DNA of 64,000 bases from JABDPF01 sp037384065. Its GTDB lineage: Bacteria; Pseudomonadota; Gammaproteobacteria; Xanthomonadales; SZUA-36. Positions 1 to 9,101 of this stretch are shown in pieces (positions within the stretch are counted from its first letter, which is position 1; each line of letters opens with the position of its first letter). The position numbers and the translations under genes are program-made. The notes below the pieces were generated by a model. It searched no databases and was not told where the DNA came from. It worked only from the letters and a program-made list of their open reading frames with translations. Location: contig JARROJ010000014.1 of NCBI GenBank assembly GCA_037384065.1, positions 29,724 through 93,723 of the forward strand, written 5' to 3'.

Positions 1-133
1 TTTCATCGACGTGTTCGAGGCCGCCGACGTGGACGCCGCGCTGGCCGCCACCGTCTTTCACTCCGGCCAGATTCCGATTCCTGAACTCAAGCGAACGCTG
101 GCCGCGGCCGGCATCGAGGTGCGACCATGCTGA
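1..133 (+). CDS. hisF: Imidazole glycerol phosphate synthase cyclase subunit HisF, C-terminal end only
   Basis: Only the last 43 codons lie in the window, in the frame beginning at base 2. The readable tail has the helix and segment HSGQIPIPELK, which closes the HisF barrel in this family. HisF makes imidazole glycerol phosphate and AICAR from PRFAR, using ammonia channelled from HisH. The stop codon overlaps the first codons of hisIE by 7 bases, so the two are translationally coupled in one histidine operon. The assignment rests on this tail plus the hisIE neighbour. Confidence 0.85.
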   Translation, partial: FIDVFEAADVDAALAATVFHSGQIPIPELKRTLAAAGIEVRPC

Positions 134-753
134 TCCGAGACTCACGAGACCTCAACGCCATCGACTGGGCCAAGGGCGATGGCCTGGTCCCCGCCATCGT
201 CCAGGACGCGTTCGACGGACGCGTGCTGATGCAGGCGTACATGAACCGCGAAGCCCTCTCGAACACGCTGGACAATGGCCGCGTCACGTTCTGGAGCCGC
301 AGCCGGCGCACCTTGTGGACGAAGGGCGCCACCTCGGGCAACACGCTGCAGCTGGTCGCGATTCACAGCGACTGCGACAACGACTGCCTGCTGGTGCTGG
401 CGCGCCCCGACGGGCCGGCCTGCCACCGCGAGACCGCGACCTGCTTCGACGACCCGCAGCCGGTAGCGCCGTTGCTGTCCTTCATGGCCGAACTCGAGCG
501 CGTGATCGCCGGGCGTTACGAGACGCGACCGGAAGGCAGCTACACGACCCGGCTGTTCGAAGAAGGCCCCCGGCGGATTGCGCAGAAAGTAGGCGAGGAA
601 GGGGTGGAGACGGCGCTCGCCGCGGTCAGCGGCGACGACGAGGAAATCCGCAACGAGGCGGCCGACCTGCTCTACCACCTGCTGGTGCTGCTGCGCGCCA
701 GCGGCGTGCCGCTGGCCGACATCGTTCGCACGCTGCAGGCGCGGCACGCCTGA
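127..753 (+). CDS. hisI: Bifunctional phosphoribosyl-AMP cyclohydrolase / phosphoribosyl-ATP pyrophosphatase
   Basis: Cytosolic enzyme of steps 2 and 3 of histidine synthesis; 208 aa, the usual size of the HisI-HisE fusion. The N-terminal half carries the HisI signatures: FWSRSRRTLWTKG, the metal-binding DCDNDC near residue 84 and the later CHRETATCF cysteines. The C-terminal part (from about residue 120) is the HisE all-helical pyrophosphatase with EEGVET and the acidic DDEEIRNEAADLLYH helix. The ATG lies inside the end of hisF. No further his gene follows on this strand; the next gene is convergent, 13 bases away, so this is the end of the operon. Confidence 0.96.
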   Translation: MLIRDSRDLNAIDWAKGDGLVPAIVQDAFDGRVLMQAYMNREALSNTLDNGRVTFWSRSRRTLWTKGATSGNTLQLVAIHSDCDNDCLLVLARPDGPACHRETATCFDDPQPVAPLLSFMAELERVIAGRYETRPEGSYTTRLFEEGPRRIAQKVGEEGVETALAAVSGDDEEIRNEAADLLYHLLVLLRASGVPLADIVRTLQARHA

Positions 754-766
754 GCGCGCGCGAGCC

Positions 767-2017
767 TCAGTCCGACTGCAGGGCCAGCACCGGATCCATC
801 CGGGCGGCGGATACGGCCGGGTAGACACCGAAGCCGACCGCGATCGACACGCAGACCAGGACGGCCACCAGGATCACCAGCAGCGACCAGGCCACGGCCC
901 AGCCGGCGAAAGCGGCGATCGTGTACGCCAGCAGGACCCCCAGCAGGACCCCGATCGCGGCTCCGATCAGCGCAATCACGCTCGCTTCGACCAGGAACTG
1001 CCGGATGATGTCGGCCTCGCGCGCCCCGACCGCGCGCAGCAGACCGATCTCGGAGCGCCGCTCCAGCACGCTCGCCAGCATGATGTTCATGATGCCGATG
1101 CCGCCGACCAGCAGCGAGATGCCGGCGACCGCCGACATCACGATGGTGAAGATCCGCTGCGTGCGCCGGTGTTGCTCCATCAGGCGCGCCGGCACCACCA
1201 CTTCGAAATCGTTCTGCTCGCCGTGGCGCCGGGACAGCAGTTGCTCGACGGCGGGCGCGGCGCGCGCCGGGTCGATGCTGGCGTCGAGCTTGACCTTGAG
1301 CGTATCCAGCTCCGCCGACAGTTCCTCGCGCTTCAGCCGCGCCAGTCCGGTTTCCAGCGGCAGGTAGATGTGGTTCGACTCGCCCCCCACTTCGCGACCC
1401 TGGAAATTGCTGTCGGCCAGCTGCCGGTCGCGCAGCACCGCCACCACGGTCAGCCACAGGTGATTGACCTTGATGTGCTTGCCGACCGCATCGCCGTTCG
1501 GAAACAGCTGGTGCGCCGCCGTGCTGCCGAGCACCGCGACCTGGGCGAACGTGCGATTGTCCTCCTCGTCGAACAGCGCACCCTGGTCGGCCTCCATGCT
1601 GGAGAGTTCGAAAAAGTCCGGGCTCACCGCGTAAACCGTCGCCCGGCTCTGGCCTTCACGGCTGAACAGCGACCAGGTGCGGAAACGCCGGCTGCCGGCC
1701 CAGCCCTCGACGAACGGAAGCGTGCGGCTGATCGACTGGGCGTCACGCACGTTCAGCCCGGCCGAGTACTTGCGCACTTCGTTCAGCGATTCGCGGTCCA
1801 TTTCGCGCGCTTCGACGATCAGGTTGCGCAGGCCCATGCCCTCGATCATCTGCAGCGCCTGCCGCTTGCCGCCCTCGCTGACGGCCAGCATCGCGATGAC
1901 CGCGCCGACGCCGAACACCATGCCGAGCAGGGTCAGCGCCGTGCGCATCCGGTGGTGCGCGAGTTGCCCCATCGCCTGGCGGGCGTCCAGCAGCAGATTG
2001 GCGAGCGTACTGCGCAT
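767..2017 (-). CDS. ABC transporter permease, MacB/FtsX type
   Basis: Inner-membrane subunit of a tripartite ABC efflux or lipoprotein-type pump; 416 aa. One TM segment lies near residues 20-40 (RTALTLLGMVFGVGAVIAML), then a large periplasmic MacB_PCD domain, then three C-terminal TM segments, the MacB topology without its fused ATPase. The ATPase is a separate gene three genes upstream. The ATG at 2017 overlaps the TGA of the preceding adaptor (TGATG), which decides the start over a longer reading frame lacking family similarity. It is the last gene of a six-gene run. Substrate unknown. Confidence 0.88.
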   Translation of the reverse strand: MRSTLANLLLDARQAMGQLAHHRMRTALTLLGMVFGVGAVIAMLAVSEGGKRQALQMIEGMGLRNLIVEAREMDRESLNEVRKYSAGLNVRDAQSISRTLPFVEGWAGSRRFRTWSLFSREGQSRATVYAVSPDFFELSSMEADQGALFDEEDNRTFAQVAVLGSTAAHQLFPNGDAVGKHIKVNHLWLTVVAVLRDRQLADSNFQGREVGGESNHIYLPLETGLARLKREELSAELDTLKVKLDASIDPARAAPAVEQLLSRRHGEQNDFEVVVPARLMEQHRRTQRIFTIVMSAVAGISLLVGGIGIMNIMLASVLERRSEIGLLRAVGAREADIIRQFLVEASVIALIGAAIGVLLGVLLAYTIAAFAGWAVAWSLLVILVAVLVCVSIAVGFGVYPAVSAARMDPVLALQSD

Positions 2018-3222
2018 CAGGCTTCTCCCGGCGGCAGGGCGAGGCTGATCCGCTCGCCCGGTTCGATGCCCGAGCGGATCTCGACGAGGTCCGGGCTGCG
2101 CTGGCCGACCTCGACCGCGCGGCGTTCCGGCTCCGCGCCCTTGAGCACGAACACCCATGACGAGTTGGCCTCGCCGAACACCGACTGGCTGGGCAGTACG
2201 ATGCCGTCGTCGATTTCGCCCGTGATGATTTCCGCGCGCAGGCGGCTGCCGACCCGCATCAGGTCGGGGTCCACCGCATCGAGTTCCGCCTCGACCCGGA
2301 AGAACTTCTGCGGATCTTCCCGATCGCGCGGGCTGGCGACCGGCGAAACGGACGACACGCGGGCCGCGAACACGCGATCCGCCGCCGCATCGAGCCGCAG
2401 GCGCACCGCCTGCCCCGGCTCCAGGCCGACCGCATCGGCCTCGGGAACGAACAGGCGGGCGCGCACCTTGCCGCGCACCGGAAGCATCCCGATCGGCATG
2501 CCGGCGTGGACCGAACGGCCCTTGGCGATCTTGCCGCCCCAGCCCGTGCGTGCATAGACGAAGGTGCCGTCCGCGGGGCTGCGCAATTCCATCAGGTCCA
2601 GCGCGGCGTCCTGCTTTTCCAGCTTGGAAAGCTCGCCGGCGCGCTCCGCCAGGATCAGGTTCTGCTCCGCCTGGGTGCGCTGGTCGAGCGTGTCGAACTG
2701 CCAGTCGAGAAACGTCGATTCGGCGTCCAGATACTCGATGTCGGCCAGGATGTCGATCAGCTCGTTGCGGCTGAACAGACGCTCATCGGCCTCCGAAAAC
2801 GCCTCGGAGATTTCGCGTTCGCCTTCCACCCGGTCGGATTCGTGCCGGATCCGGGTCCGCTCGAGCCGGCCGCTGCGCTCCGTACCGGCCAGTTCGAAGT
2901 CCGACTTGGCCACGTTGAGCGCCGTCGCCTCGCGATCCAGCTGCACCTGGACGTCATCGAAACGCGCGATGACGTCGCCCTTTTTCACCTCGGAGAACTC
3001 CGGCGCCAGCCAGACGATGTTGAATTCCATCCGCATGTCGCTGGGCAGGCTGATCGGCAGCGCTTCGGAAGCGACGAGTTCGCCCTCGGCCATGACGCTG
3101 AACTCGCGGTCCTGGCGTTCCACCTCAAGCGTCGGCAGGTCGGACGTCGCCGTGCCGCAGGCCGCGACGCCCAGGGCGGTCAACACGGCGCTCAGCGCCA
3201 CGATCGAAAACCGGCGGATCAC
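2017..3222 (-). CDS. Periplasmic adaptor (HlyD/MacA-like), probable lipoprotein
   Basis: 401 aa membrane-fusion protein expected to link the permease to an outer-membrane channel. The N-terminal signal ends in a lipobox-like VAAC, so Cys22 is probably acylated. The middle holds a long acidic coiled coil (about residues 100-200, rich in E/R/L), followed by lipoyl-type and beta-barrel segments (LRSPADGTFVYARTGWGGKI, VRARLFVPEADAV). It starts with GTG overlapping the previous stop (GTGA). It is the third of three consecutive adaptors and the closest to the permease. The gene resembles its two neighbours in organisation rather than in obvious sequence identity. Confidence 0.85.
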   Translation of the reverse strand: MIRRFSIVALSAVLTALGVAACGTATSDLPTLEVERQDREFSVMAEGELVASEALPISLPSDMRMEFNIVWLAPEFSEVKKGDVIARFDDVQVQLDREATALNVAKSDFELAGTERSGRLERTRIRHESDRVEGEREISEAFSEADERLFSRNELIDILADIEYLDAESTFLDWQFDTLDQRTQAEQNLILAERAGELSKLEKQDAALDLMELRSPADGTFVYARTGWGGKIAKGRSVHAGMPIGMLPVRGKVRARLFVPEADAVGLEPGQAVRLRLDAAADRVFAARVSSVSPVASPRDREDPQKFFRVEAELDAVDPDLMRVGSRLRAEIITGEIDDGIVLPSQSVFGEANSSWVFVLKGAEPERRAVEVGQRSPDLVEIRSGIEPGERISLALPPGEA

Positions 3223-4367
3223 AGTGCGACCTCCTCGCCGGGTTCGAGCCCCTGCTCGATGATGTGCATGCCACCGCTGACGCGACCGAGCACGACCGGA
3301 CGCCAGCCGTCGCCGCGCACGGTGACGCCGGGCTTGCCATCGCGGTACTGCAGCGCCGAGTCGGGCAGCGCCAGGGCGTTCCGCTGGGTATCGACGACGA
3401 TGTCGAGCTTGGCCGTCATCCCGGAGCGCAGGGCGTCGGTCACGCCATCGGGCAGGGAAACCGTGACATCCAGCACCATGGCCTGCGAGTAACGGGACTG
3501 GCGCCGCACCACGCTGCCGACGTCGAGCACCTTGCCCGCCAGTTCGCTGCCGCCGGCGGCCTCGATCGTGATCGTGACGTCCTGGCCGGACCGCACCCGG
3601 TTCGCGGCGAATTCGGGCACTTCGGCCTGGATGACGAGGTCGTCCTCGTTGGCGAGTTCGACCACGATCATGCCGGGGTTCACCTGCTCGTTGACGTCCA
3701 GTTTCTGACCTTCCCGGTTCACGCCGATGATCACGAGCCCGTCGCGCGGCGCCGTGATCGTAAAGCTCTCCAGTTCGCGTTCCGCGCCCGCCAGTTCACT
3801 TTCCAGGCGCCGGATGTCCGCCTCCAGTTCCGCCTTCTTCGCTTCGCGCACGCGCTCCGCCAGCACGATCCGCTCCTGTTCGAAAGCCAGCAGCTCCCGC
3901 GTGATGTCGCGCTCCTCGACCAGTTTCTTGTACTCCAGGCTGGCGAACAGTTCGGCGTCCGCCGCCGCTTTCCGCGCGGCCTTGTCGGCAGCGCTGCGGG
4001 CCGCCGCGAGGCGCACCTTGGCATCCTCGAGCTCGCTGGCCTGGGTTTCGAGCAACGACTCGCGTTCGGACCGCTTGGCGTTCAGTTCGGCGCTGAGCGT
4101 CCGGATCCGGTCGTCGGTCCCGCTGCCGTCGAACCGCGCGAGCACGTCGCCGGCCTTGACCCGGGCGCCCTCGGACGCGAGATACGTGACCGCAATACGC
4201 CAGCGCCGGTTCGGCGGCGGGCCGAAACGCAGCGTATCGGCCGAGACCACGATGCCGCTGGCCGAAACCGTGATCGGGTGATCGCCACGCTCCAGGCGGC
4301 TCCACTGCTGGGCCGACAACGGCGCGGTCAGCAACGACAGGACCAGGGCCCATACCAGCCGTCTCAT
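3219..4367 (-). CDS. Periplasmic adaptor (HlyD-like), second of three
   Basis: 382 aa protein with a cleavable signal peptide (MRRLVWALVLSLLTAPLSAQ) and no lipobox. Residues about 90-200 are a long Ala/Glu/Arg coiled coil (helical hairpin). They are flanked by the halves of a lipoyl domain (GARVKAGDVLARFDGS and ITAPRDGLVIIGVNREGQ) and then beta-barrel and membrane-proximal domains (VTVRGDGWRPVVLG). These features are typical of membrane-fusion proteins. Start and stop overlap neighbours by 4 bases each (ATGA and GTGA), so it is coupled to both other adaptors. Its individual role beside two paralogues is unknown. Confidence 0.85.
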   Translation of the reverse strand: MRRLVWALVLSLLTAPLSAQQWSRLERGDHPITVSASGIVVSADTLRFGPPPNRRWRIAVTYLASEGARVKAGDVLARFDGSGTDDRIRTLSAELNAKRSERESLLETQASELEDAKVRLAAARSAADKAARKAAADAELFASLEYKKLVEERDITRELLAFEQERIVLAERVREAKKAELEADIRRLESELAGAERELESFTITAPRDGLVIIGVNREGQKLDVNEQVNPGMIVVELANEDDLVIQAEVPEFAANRVRSGQDVTITIEAAGGSELAGKVLDVGSVVRRQSRYSQAMVLDVTVSLPDGVTDALRSGMTAKLDIVVDTQRNALALPDSALQYRDGKPGVTVRGDGWRPVVLGRVSGGMHIIEQGLEPGEEVAL

Positions 4368-5323
4368 CGCGCATCCTCCTCGAGCAATTCGCCCATCACG
4401 CTCATGCCCGGCGCGATCGCCGCGGGCACCTCCACGACCGGCTGCGCATAGGCTTCGAAATAGCCGCCGTCGCTCCAGTCCTGTTTTTCTTCCGCCTGGC
4501 TCGAAATCCAGCTGATTTCGGCCAGGAACGCTTCCGAGCCTTTCGCGTCCGACGTCACCCGGACACGCCGTCCCAGCCTGAGATCCAGGAAATCCGCCTC
4601 GTGCACCCAGAAACGCAGCTGCAGGTCTTCGCGGCTGGCCACGGAGGCGATCTGGAAACTGCTGAACAGGGTCTCGCCGGGGAACACTTTCTTGCCGGTG
4701 AAGCGGTTTTCGCTGTAGATCAGGAAACCGTCCTTCTCGGCCCGGATCTCGGTCGCCAGCAACGCGTCGCTGATGCGCTGATAGAGTGATTCGGCCTTCT
4801 GGAGTTCGAGATCGGTTTCCGCCTGCACGTCGCGCAACTCGGCTTCGCGGTTGAGCACGTCGGCCTGGGCGCGGACCAGCGCTTTTTCCGCGGTTTCCAG
4901 GGTCAGCTGGTAGCGTTCGTAGTCGAGCCGCGGAATCGTGGAGGCCGGAATGACCGCATCCAGTTCGGCGAGTCGTTTGTCGGACTCCGCCTGCGCAAGC
5001 ACGCGGCGCGCTTCGAGCAGCCCCAGCTTGATTTCACCGATGCGGCGTTCCGCGGACAAGCGGGCTTTCTCGAGGTCCGTGCGCGCCTGCTCTTCCTGGG
5101 CGATCAGGTCGCCCGGCTCGATGCGAACGACGACGTCTCCGGCCTGTACCTGGCTGCCTTCCGGCGCCATCCATTCGACCTGGCGCTGCCAGGAACCGGG
5201 CAAGGAGGGCATTTCGATGGTCTGCGCGTTCACGTCCTCCACCACGCCCGTCAGCAACGTGGCCGCGGGGGCGGGCAGGGCGGTCGCCAGGAGTACCAGC
5301 AGGCTAGTGACGCGTCGTATCAT
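4364..5323 (-). CDS. Periplasmic adaptor (HlyD-like), first of three
   Basis: 319 aa from the ATG at 5323; a GTG at 5341 would add six residues. The signal peptide MIRRVTSLLVLLATALPAPA is clear only from the ATG. A lipoyl half-motif (GSQVQAGDVVVRIEPGD) precedes a coiled coil of about 100 residues, then the second half (RAEKDGFLIYSENRFTGKKV) and a beta-barrel segment. It is shorter than its two downstream paralogues and seems to lack a full membrane-proximal domain. The start lies inside the 3' end of the ATPase gene, so it belongs to the same transcript. Confidence 0.83.
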   Translation of the reverse strand: MIRRVTSLLVLLATALPAPAATLLTGVVEDVNAQTIEMPSLPGSWQRQVEWMAPEGSQVQAGDVVVRIEPGDLIAQEEQARTDLEKARLSAERRIGEIKLGLLEARRVLAQAESDKRLAELDAVIPASTIPRLDYERYQLTLETAEKALVRAQADVLNREAELRDVQAETDLELQKAESLYQRISDALLATEIRAEKDGFLIYSENRFTGKKVFPGETLFSSFQIASVASREDLQLRFWVHEADFLDLRLGRRVRVTSDAKGSEAFLAEISWISSQAEEKQDWSDGGYFEAYAQPVVEVPAAIAPGMSVMGELLEEDAR

Positions 5324-5981
5324 CTTCGATTTTCCCGTCACGCATGCGGATGAGGCGCCGCGCGTAGGCGGCGATTTCGTCCTCGTGCGTCACCATCAGG
5401 ATGGTCTGGCCGCGGGCATTGAGCTCCGAGAAGAGCTCCATGATCTCGTCCGAGGTCCGGCTGTCGAGATTGCCGGTCGGCTCGTCGGCGAGCAGCAGGG
5501 GCGGCTCGTTGATCAGCGAGCGGGCGATCGCGACCCGCTGACGCTGGCCGCCCGACAACTGGTTGGGCTTGTGATCGATCCGATCGGTGAGACCGAGCCG
5601 CTCGATCAGGTCTCGAGCCCGCGACTCCGCGCGCGCGGCGTCCATTTCACCGTAGCGCAGCGGCAACATCACGTTTTCCAGGGCGGTCAGCCGCGGCAGC
5701 AGGTGAAAGCTCTGGAACACGAAGCCGATATGCTCGTTGCGGATGCGCGAGAGTTCGTCGTCGTCCAGCGTCGCGACCTCCTGGTTCAGCAGTCGGTACA
5801 GCCCCTCGTCCGGCGTATCGAGGCACCCGATGATGTTCATCAGCGTCGACTTGCCGGAGCCGGAAGGCCCCATGACCGCAACGAACTCACCCTCGTCGAT
5901 CTGCAGGTCGACGTGGTCCAGCGCGTGCACCCAGGTGTCACCGACGTGAAAGCGCCGGCAAAGCTCGGAAGTCGTGATCAT
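5304..5981 (-). CDS. ABC transporter ATP-binding protein, LolD/MacB family
   Basis: 225 aa cytoplasmic ATPase. Walker A GPSGSGKST is at residues 38-46, followed by a Q-loop FVFQSFHLLPRLTALENV, signature LSGGQRQRVAIARSL, Walker B LLLADEPTGNLD and the switch histidine in MVTHE. The PRLTALENV and PTGNLD wording is typical of the MacB/LolD branch that pairs with FtsX-like permeases. ATG at 5981 overlaps the stop of the upstream metallo-beta-lactamase gene (ATGA); a longer frame further upstream only shadows that gene. It presumably powers the permease at 767-2017. Confidence 0.93.
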   Translation of the reverse strand: MITTSELCRRFHVGDTWVHALDHVDLQIDEGEFVAVMGPSGSGKSTLMNIIGCLDTPDEGLYRLLNQEVATLDDDELSRIRNEHIGFVFQSFHLLPRLTALENVMLPLRYGEMDAARAESRARDLIERLGLTDRIDHKPNQLSGGQRQRVAIARSLINEPPLLLADEPTGNLDSRTSDEIMELFSELNARGQTILMVTHEDEIAAYARRLIRMRDGKIEDDTTRH

Positions 5982-7372
5982 CCGCCCGGACTCCGTTCCA
6001 GATCCAGCTGATCGCCGGGCACCGGGACGTGCACTTCCGCCCCGCAGCGTCCGCGCAGGTACTGGCCGAAGGCGCGCTGCGCCTCGGGTTCGCCGTGCAC
6101 CAGGTAAACCGGCGGACGATCCGGTATCTGTTCGTACCAGTGCGCCAGGTCGTCCTGGTCGCCGTGCGCCGAAAGGCCGCCGACCGTATGGATCACTGCC
6201 CGCACCGGCACGGTGCGGCCGTGAATCCGTACGGTTTCCTCGCCATCGACCAGGCGCCGTCCCAGCGAGCCATGGGCCTGGTACCCGGTGATCAGCACCT
6301 GCGTTTCCGGCCGGTCGAGGTTGTGCTTGAGGTGATGAATGATGCGACCGCCGTTGCACATGCCGCTGCCGGCGATCACGATCGCGCCCGAGCGAATCCG
6401 GTTGATGGCCATGGATTCCTGCGTGTCGCGGCTCAGTTTCAGATTCGGCAAAAGCGGCATGCCGCCATTTTCGCGCCGCAGCCGGGTCGCCTCCTCGTCG
6501 AACAGGTCCGCGTTGTCCCAGTAGACTTTCGTCGCCTCGATGGCCATCGGGCTGTCCAGAAAAACGCGGTAGCGACCGATGTCCCATTCGTCGTAATGCT
6601 TGCCCAGCTGGTACAGGATCTCCTGGCTGCGGCCGATCGAGAACGCCGGAATCAGGATGTTGCCGCGCTGGCTGCGCTCGGAAGTGAAAATCTCGCCGAG
6701 TTCGTCGAGCGTCCGTTCGCGCGGACGATGGCGGCGGTCGCCGTAGGTGCTCTCCATCAGCACCACGTCGGCGTGATCGATCGACTCGGGATCGCGCAGG
6801 ATCGGCGTGTCGTACTGGCCAAGATCGCCGGTAAACACGAGCTTGCGCTCGAGCCCGTCTTCCCGCGCCCACAGTTCGACCAGGCAGGAACCGAGGATGT
6901 GGCCGGCGTCGCTGAAGCGCACGCGCACGCCCGGCGCGACGTCGAAGGTTTCGTGATAGCGGTGACCCTCGATCTGGCGCATGACCTGCTCGCCCTCGGT
7001 CACCGTGTACAGCGGCTTGACGTGGCGCCCCGTTTTGCGGCTCTGGTATTCGGCATCGCGCTCGGCCAGGTGCGCGGCGTCGGCCAGCAGGATCGCGGTC
7101 AGTTCGCCCGTCGCCTCCTGCGCGTGGATCGGGCCGCGGAAACCGCGCTTGACCAGAAGCGGCAGGCGCCCGCAGTGATCGAGGTGCGCGTGGCTGAGCA
7201 CGACCGCATCGATTTTCGCGGCTTCGAACGGAAACGGGTCACGGTTGCGCGCCTCATCCCGGCGGCTGCCCTGGATCAGGCCGCAATCGAGCAGTATCCG
7301 GCGCCCGCCGACATGCAGGATGTGGCAGGAGCCGGTGACTTCGGCGGCTGCACCGAAAAATTCGAGTTTCAT
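5978..7372 (-). CDS. Metallo-beta-lactamase/beta-CASP exonuclease-like protein (YSH1 family)
   Basis: 464 aa, the usual size of bacterial CPSF-like RNases. The metal-binding motif is H61-A-H63-L-D65-H66. Further family marks are DAGHILGSC, the GDLGQYD aspartate, the acidic MESTYGDRRH and the beta-CASP motifs (IPAFSIGRSQEILY, IAGSGMCNGGRIIHHLK, HTVGGLSAHGDQ). Family members are RNA endo/exonucleases or of unknown substrate. No signal peptide, so cytoplasmic. It is the first gene of the efflux operon; whether this link is functional is unclear. No strong SD is seen before the ATG. Confidence 0.9.
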   Translation of the reverse strand: MKLEFFGAAAEVTGSCHILHVGGRRILLDCGLIQGSRRDEARNRDPFPFEAAKIDAVVLSHAHLDHCGRLPLLVKRGFRGPIHAQEATGELTAILLADAAHLAERDAEYQSRKTGRHVKPLYTVTEGEQVMRQIEGHRYHETFDVAPGVRVRFSDAGHILGSCLVELWAREDGLERKLVFTGDLGQYDTPILRDPESIDHADVVLMESTYGDRRHRPRERTLDELGEIFTSERSQRGNILIPAFSIGRSQEILYQLGKHYDEWDIGRYRVFLDSPMAIEATKVYWDNADLFDEEATRLRRENGGMPLLPNLKLSRDTQESMAINRIRSGAIVIAGSGMCNGGRIIHHLKHNLDRPETQVLITGYQAHGSLGRRLVDGEETVRIHGRTVPVRAVIHTVGGLSAHGDQDDLAHWYEQIPDRPPVYLVHGEPEAQRAFGQYLRGRCGAEVHVPVPGDQLDLERSPGG

Positions 7373-7495
7373 CGTTTCTTGCCGGGCCGGTTGGGCCGCA
7401 GAGTATACCGTACGCTCAGCGGGTTCATCGCCTTGCTTATGACCGGTTCCGCGACCGCGGGTTCAAACCGGAAAGGATAGGGCGGCCCATGTGAA

Positions 7496-7527
7496 GAACC
7501 CGCGAAGCCGGCCGGCTTCACGGGTTC
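7496..7527 (-). terminator. 32-bp near-perfect palindrome, possible terminator or processing hairpin
   Basis: Two 16-base arms (GAACCCGCGAAGCCGG and its complement with one G-T mismatch) abut with no spacer. The element sits 18 bases after the POT gene stop and upstream of the beta-CASP gene, both on the minus strand. There is no clear U-run on either strand, so intrinsic termination is uncertain; it may stabilise mRNA ends instead. The rest of the 7373-7545 gap shows no ORF. Confidence 0.5.
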
Positions 7528-7545
7528 CGGTCAGGGCGTCCGGGT

Positions 7546-9063
7546 TTACTTGACGCCGTGCATCAGCTTGTTGATCAGCGGGGCCAGCACGAGGTAGGCG
7601 ATGCCGAAGCCCAGGCCGACCAGGAACAGCATCCAGTAGGTATCGGAGTACTGCATGATGCCGGCGTCTGCGGCCGGTCCGTGGCCGCTGCCGCCCGAGG
7701 CGATCGCGGCAATGATGCCGGCGATGTACTGCGCCATCGCGATCGACAGGAACCAGCCGCCCATGGCCATGCCGGTTTCCTTCTCGGCCGCCAGCTTGGT
7801 CACCATCGACAGGCCGATCGGCGACAGGCACAGCTCACCCGTGGTGTGCAGCAGGTAGGTCAGGGCCAGGAAGATCCACGGCACCATGCCGGCCGCGTTC
7901 TGGAAGTTGGCGATCGCGAACACGAGGATGTAGAAACCGGCCGCCACCTGGATCAGGCCGAGCGCGAACTTGCGCGGGATCGAGGGGTTGACGCCGCGCT
8001 TGTCCAGCCACGGCCAGAAGGCCGCGAACGCCGGCGCGAGCAACAGGATGTAGAGCGGGTTGAGTGACTGGAAGATGCCGAAGCCGCCACTTTGCCACGC
8101 CTCCATGCTGCCGAACATCGGCGTGACGAATTCACGCGCAAAGAAATTCATCGAACTGCCCGCCTGTTCGAACAGGGCCCAGAAACAGGCGTTGGCGGCG
8201 AACAGGATGATCATCGCGATGTAGCGGTGCAACTGCACGCGATCGCCGCTGCGAATGCCCGAGATGATGAAGTACGCGATCAGCGCGATCATGATGCCGA
8301 CCAGCAGGAAACCGAGAATCGTGCTCTCCGACAGCAGGAAGTAGACGGCCACGGCCATGGCCAGTGCGCCGATGCCGACCAGGAAGAACATGCCCCAGCC
8401 TTCTTTCCCTTCGGGCGGGCGGCCGACGCGTCCCAGCGAGCGCTTGGCGACCTCGAGGAACAGGGTCGAGAGCACCATGCCGAGCGCGGCGGCGAAGAAG
8501 CCCCACTTCATGCCGAACTGCACCGCAATCCACGACGCGGTGATGAACGGCGCGATGAAGGCGCCGAGGTTGATGCCCATGTAGAAGATCGTGAAGCCCG
8601 AATCCCGGCGCACGTCGCCCGGTGCGTAGAGCTTGCCGATCATGGTCGAAATGTTCGGCTTGAACAGGCCGTTACCGGCGACGATCAGCGACAGGCCGAC
8701 GAGGAACCAGGTCAGGTCCTCCACCAGCAGCACGAACAGTCCGGCCGCCATGATGAGCGCCCCGAGCAGGATCGAACGCTGGTAACCGAGCACGTGGTCG
8801 GCGATGTAGCCACCGATGATGCCGGTCGCGTAGACCAGCGCCGTGTAGCCGCCGTAAACCAGGCTGGCCTGCGCGTTGGCCTGGTCGCCGAGGTGACCGA
8901 AAAACGTCGTCGCGACATAGACGGCGAGCAGGGCCCGCATGCCGTAATAGGAGAAGCGCTCCCACATCTCGATGTTGGAAAGCTGCCACAGTGCCTTGGG
9001 GTGTCCGAGAATTTCGCCCGGCGGAACGCCCGGCTGGTTCCTGGGTTCGGTTTGGGTGCTCAC
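7546..9063 (-). CDS. Proton-dependent oligopeptide transporter (POT/PTR2 family MFS)
   Basis: 505 aa integral membrane protein that imports di- and tripeptides with protons. It has the POT signature EMWERFSYYG (ExxERFxYY, residues about 32-41), the second motif region (GFTIFYMGINLGAFIAP) and about 14 hydrophobic segments, as in DtpA-type proteins. The start is a GTG at 9063 with GGAGG six bases upstream. Divergent from an M20 peptidase, which suggests uptake plus intracellular peptide hydrolysis. An extended -10 lies about 40 bases upstream. Confidence 0.93.
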   Translation of the reverse strand: MSTQTEPRNQPGVPPGEILGHPKALWQLSNIEMWERFSYYGMRALLAVYVATTFFGHLGDQANAQASLVYGGYTALVYATGIIGGYIADHVLGYQRSILLGALIMAAGLFVLLVEDLTWFLVGLSLIVAGNGLFKPNISTMIGKLYAPGDVRRDSGFTIFYMGINLGAFIAPFITASWIAVQFGMKWGFFAAALGMVLSTLFLEVAKRSLGRVGRPPEGKEGWGMFFLVGIGALAMAVAVYFLLSESTILGFLLVGIMIALIAYFIISGIRSGDRVQLHRYIAMIILFAANACFWALFEQAGSSMNFFAREFVTPMFGSMEAWQSGGFGIFQSLNPLYILLLAPAFAAFWPWLDKRGVNPSIPRKFALGLIQVAAGFYILVFAIANFQNAAGMVPWIFLALTYLLHTTGELCLSPIGLSMVTKLAAEKETGMAMGGWFLSIAMAQYIAGIIAAIASGGSGHGPAADAGIMQYSDTYWMLFLVGLGFGIAYLVLAPLINKLMHGVK

Positions 9064-9101
9064 TCCTTCCCTCCGCCTTTATCGTTGTAAGAAGTGCCGC
9101 A

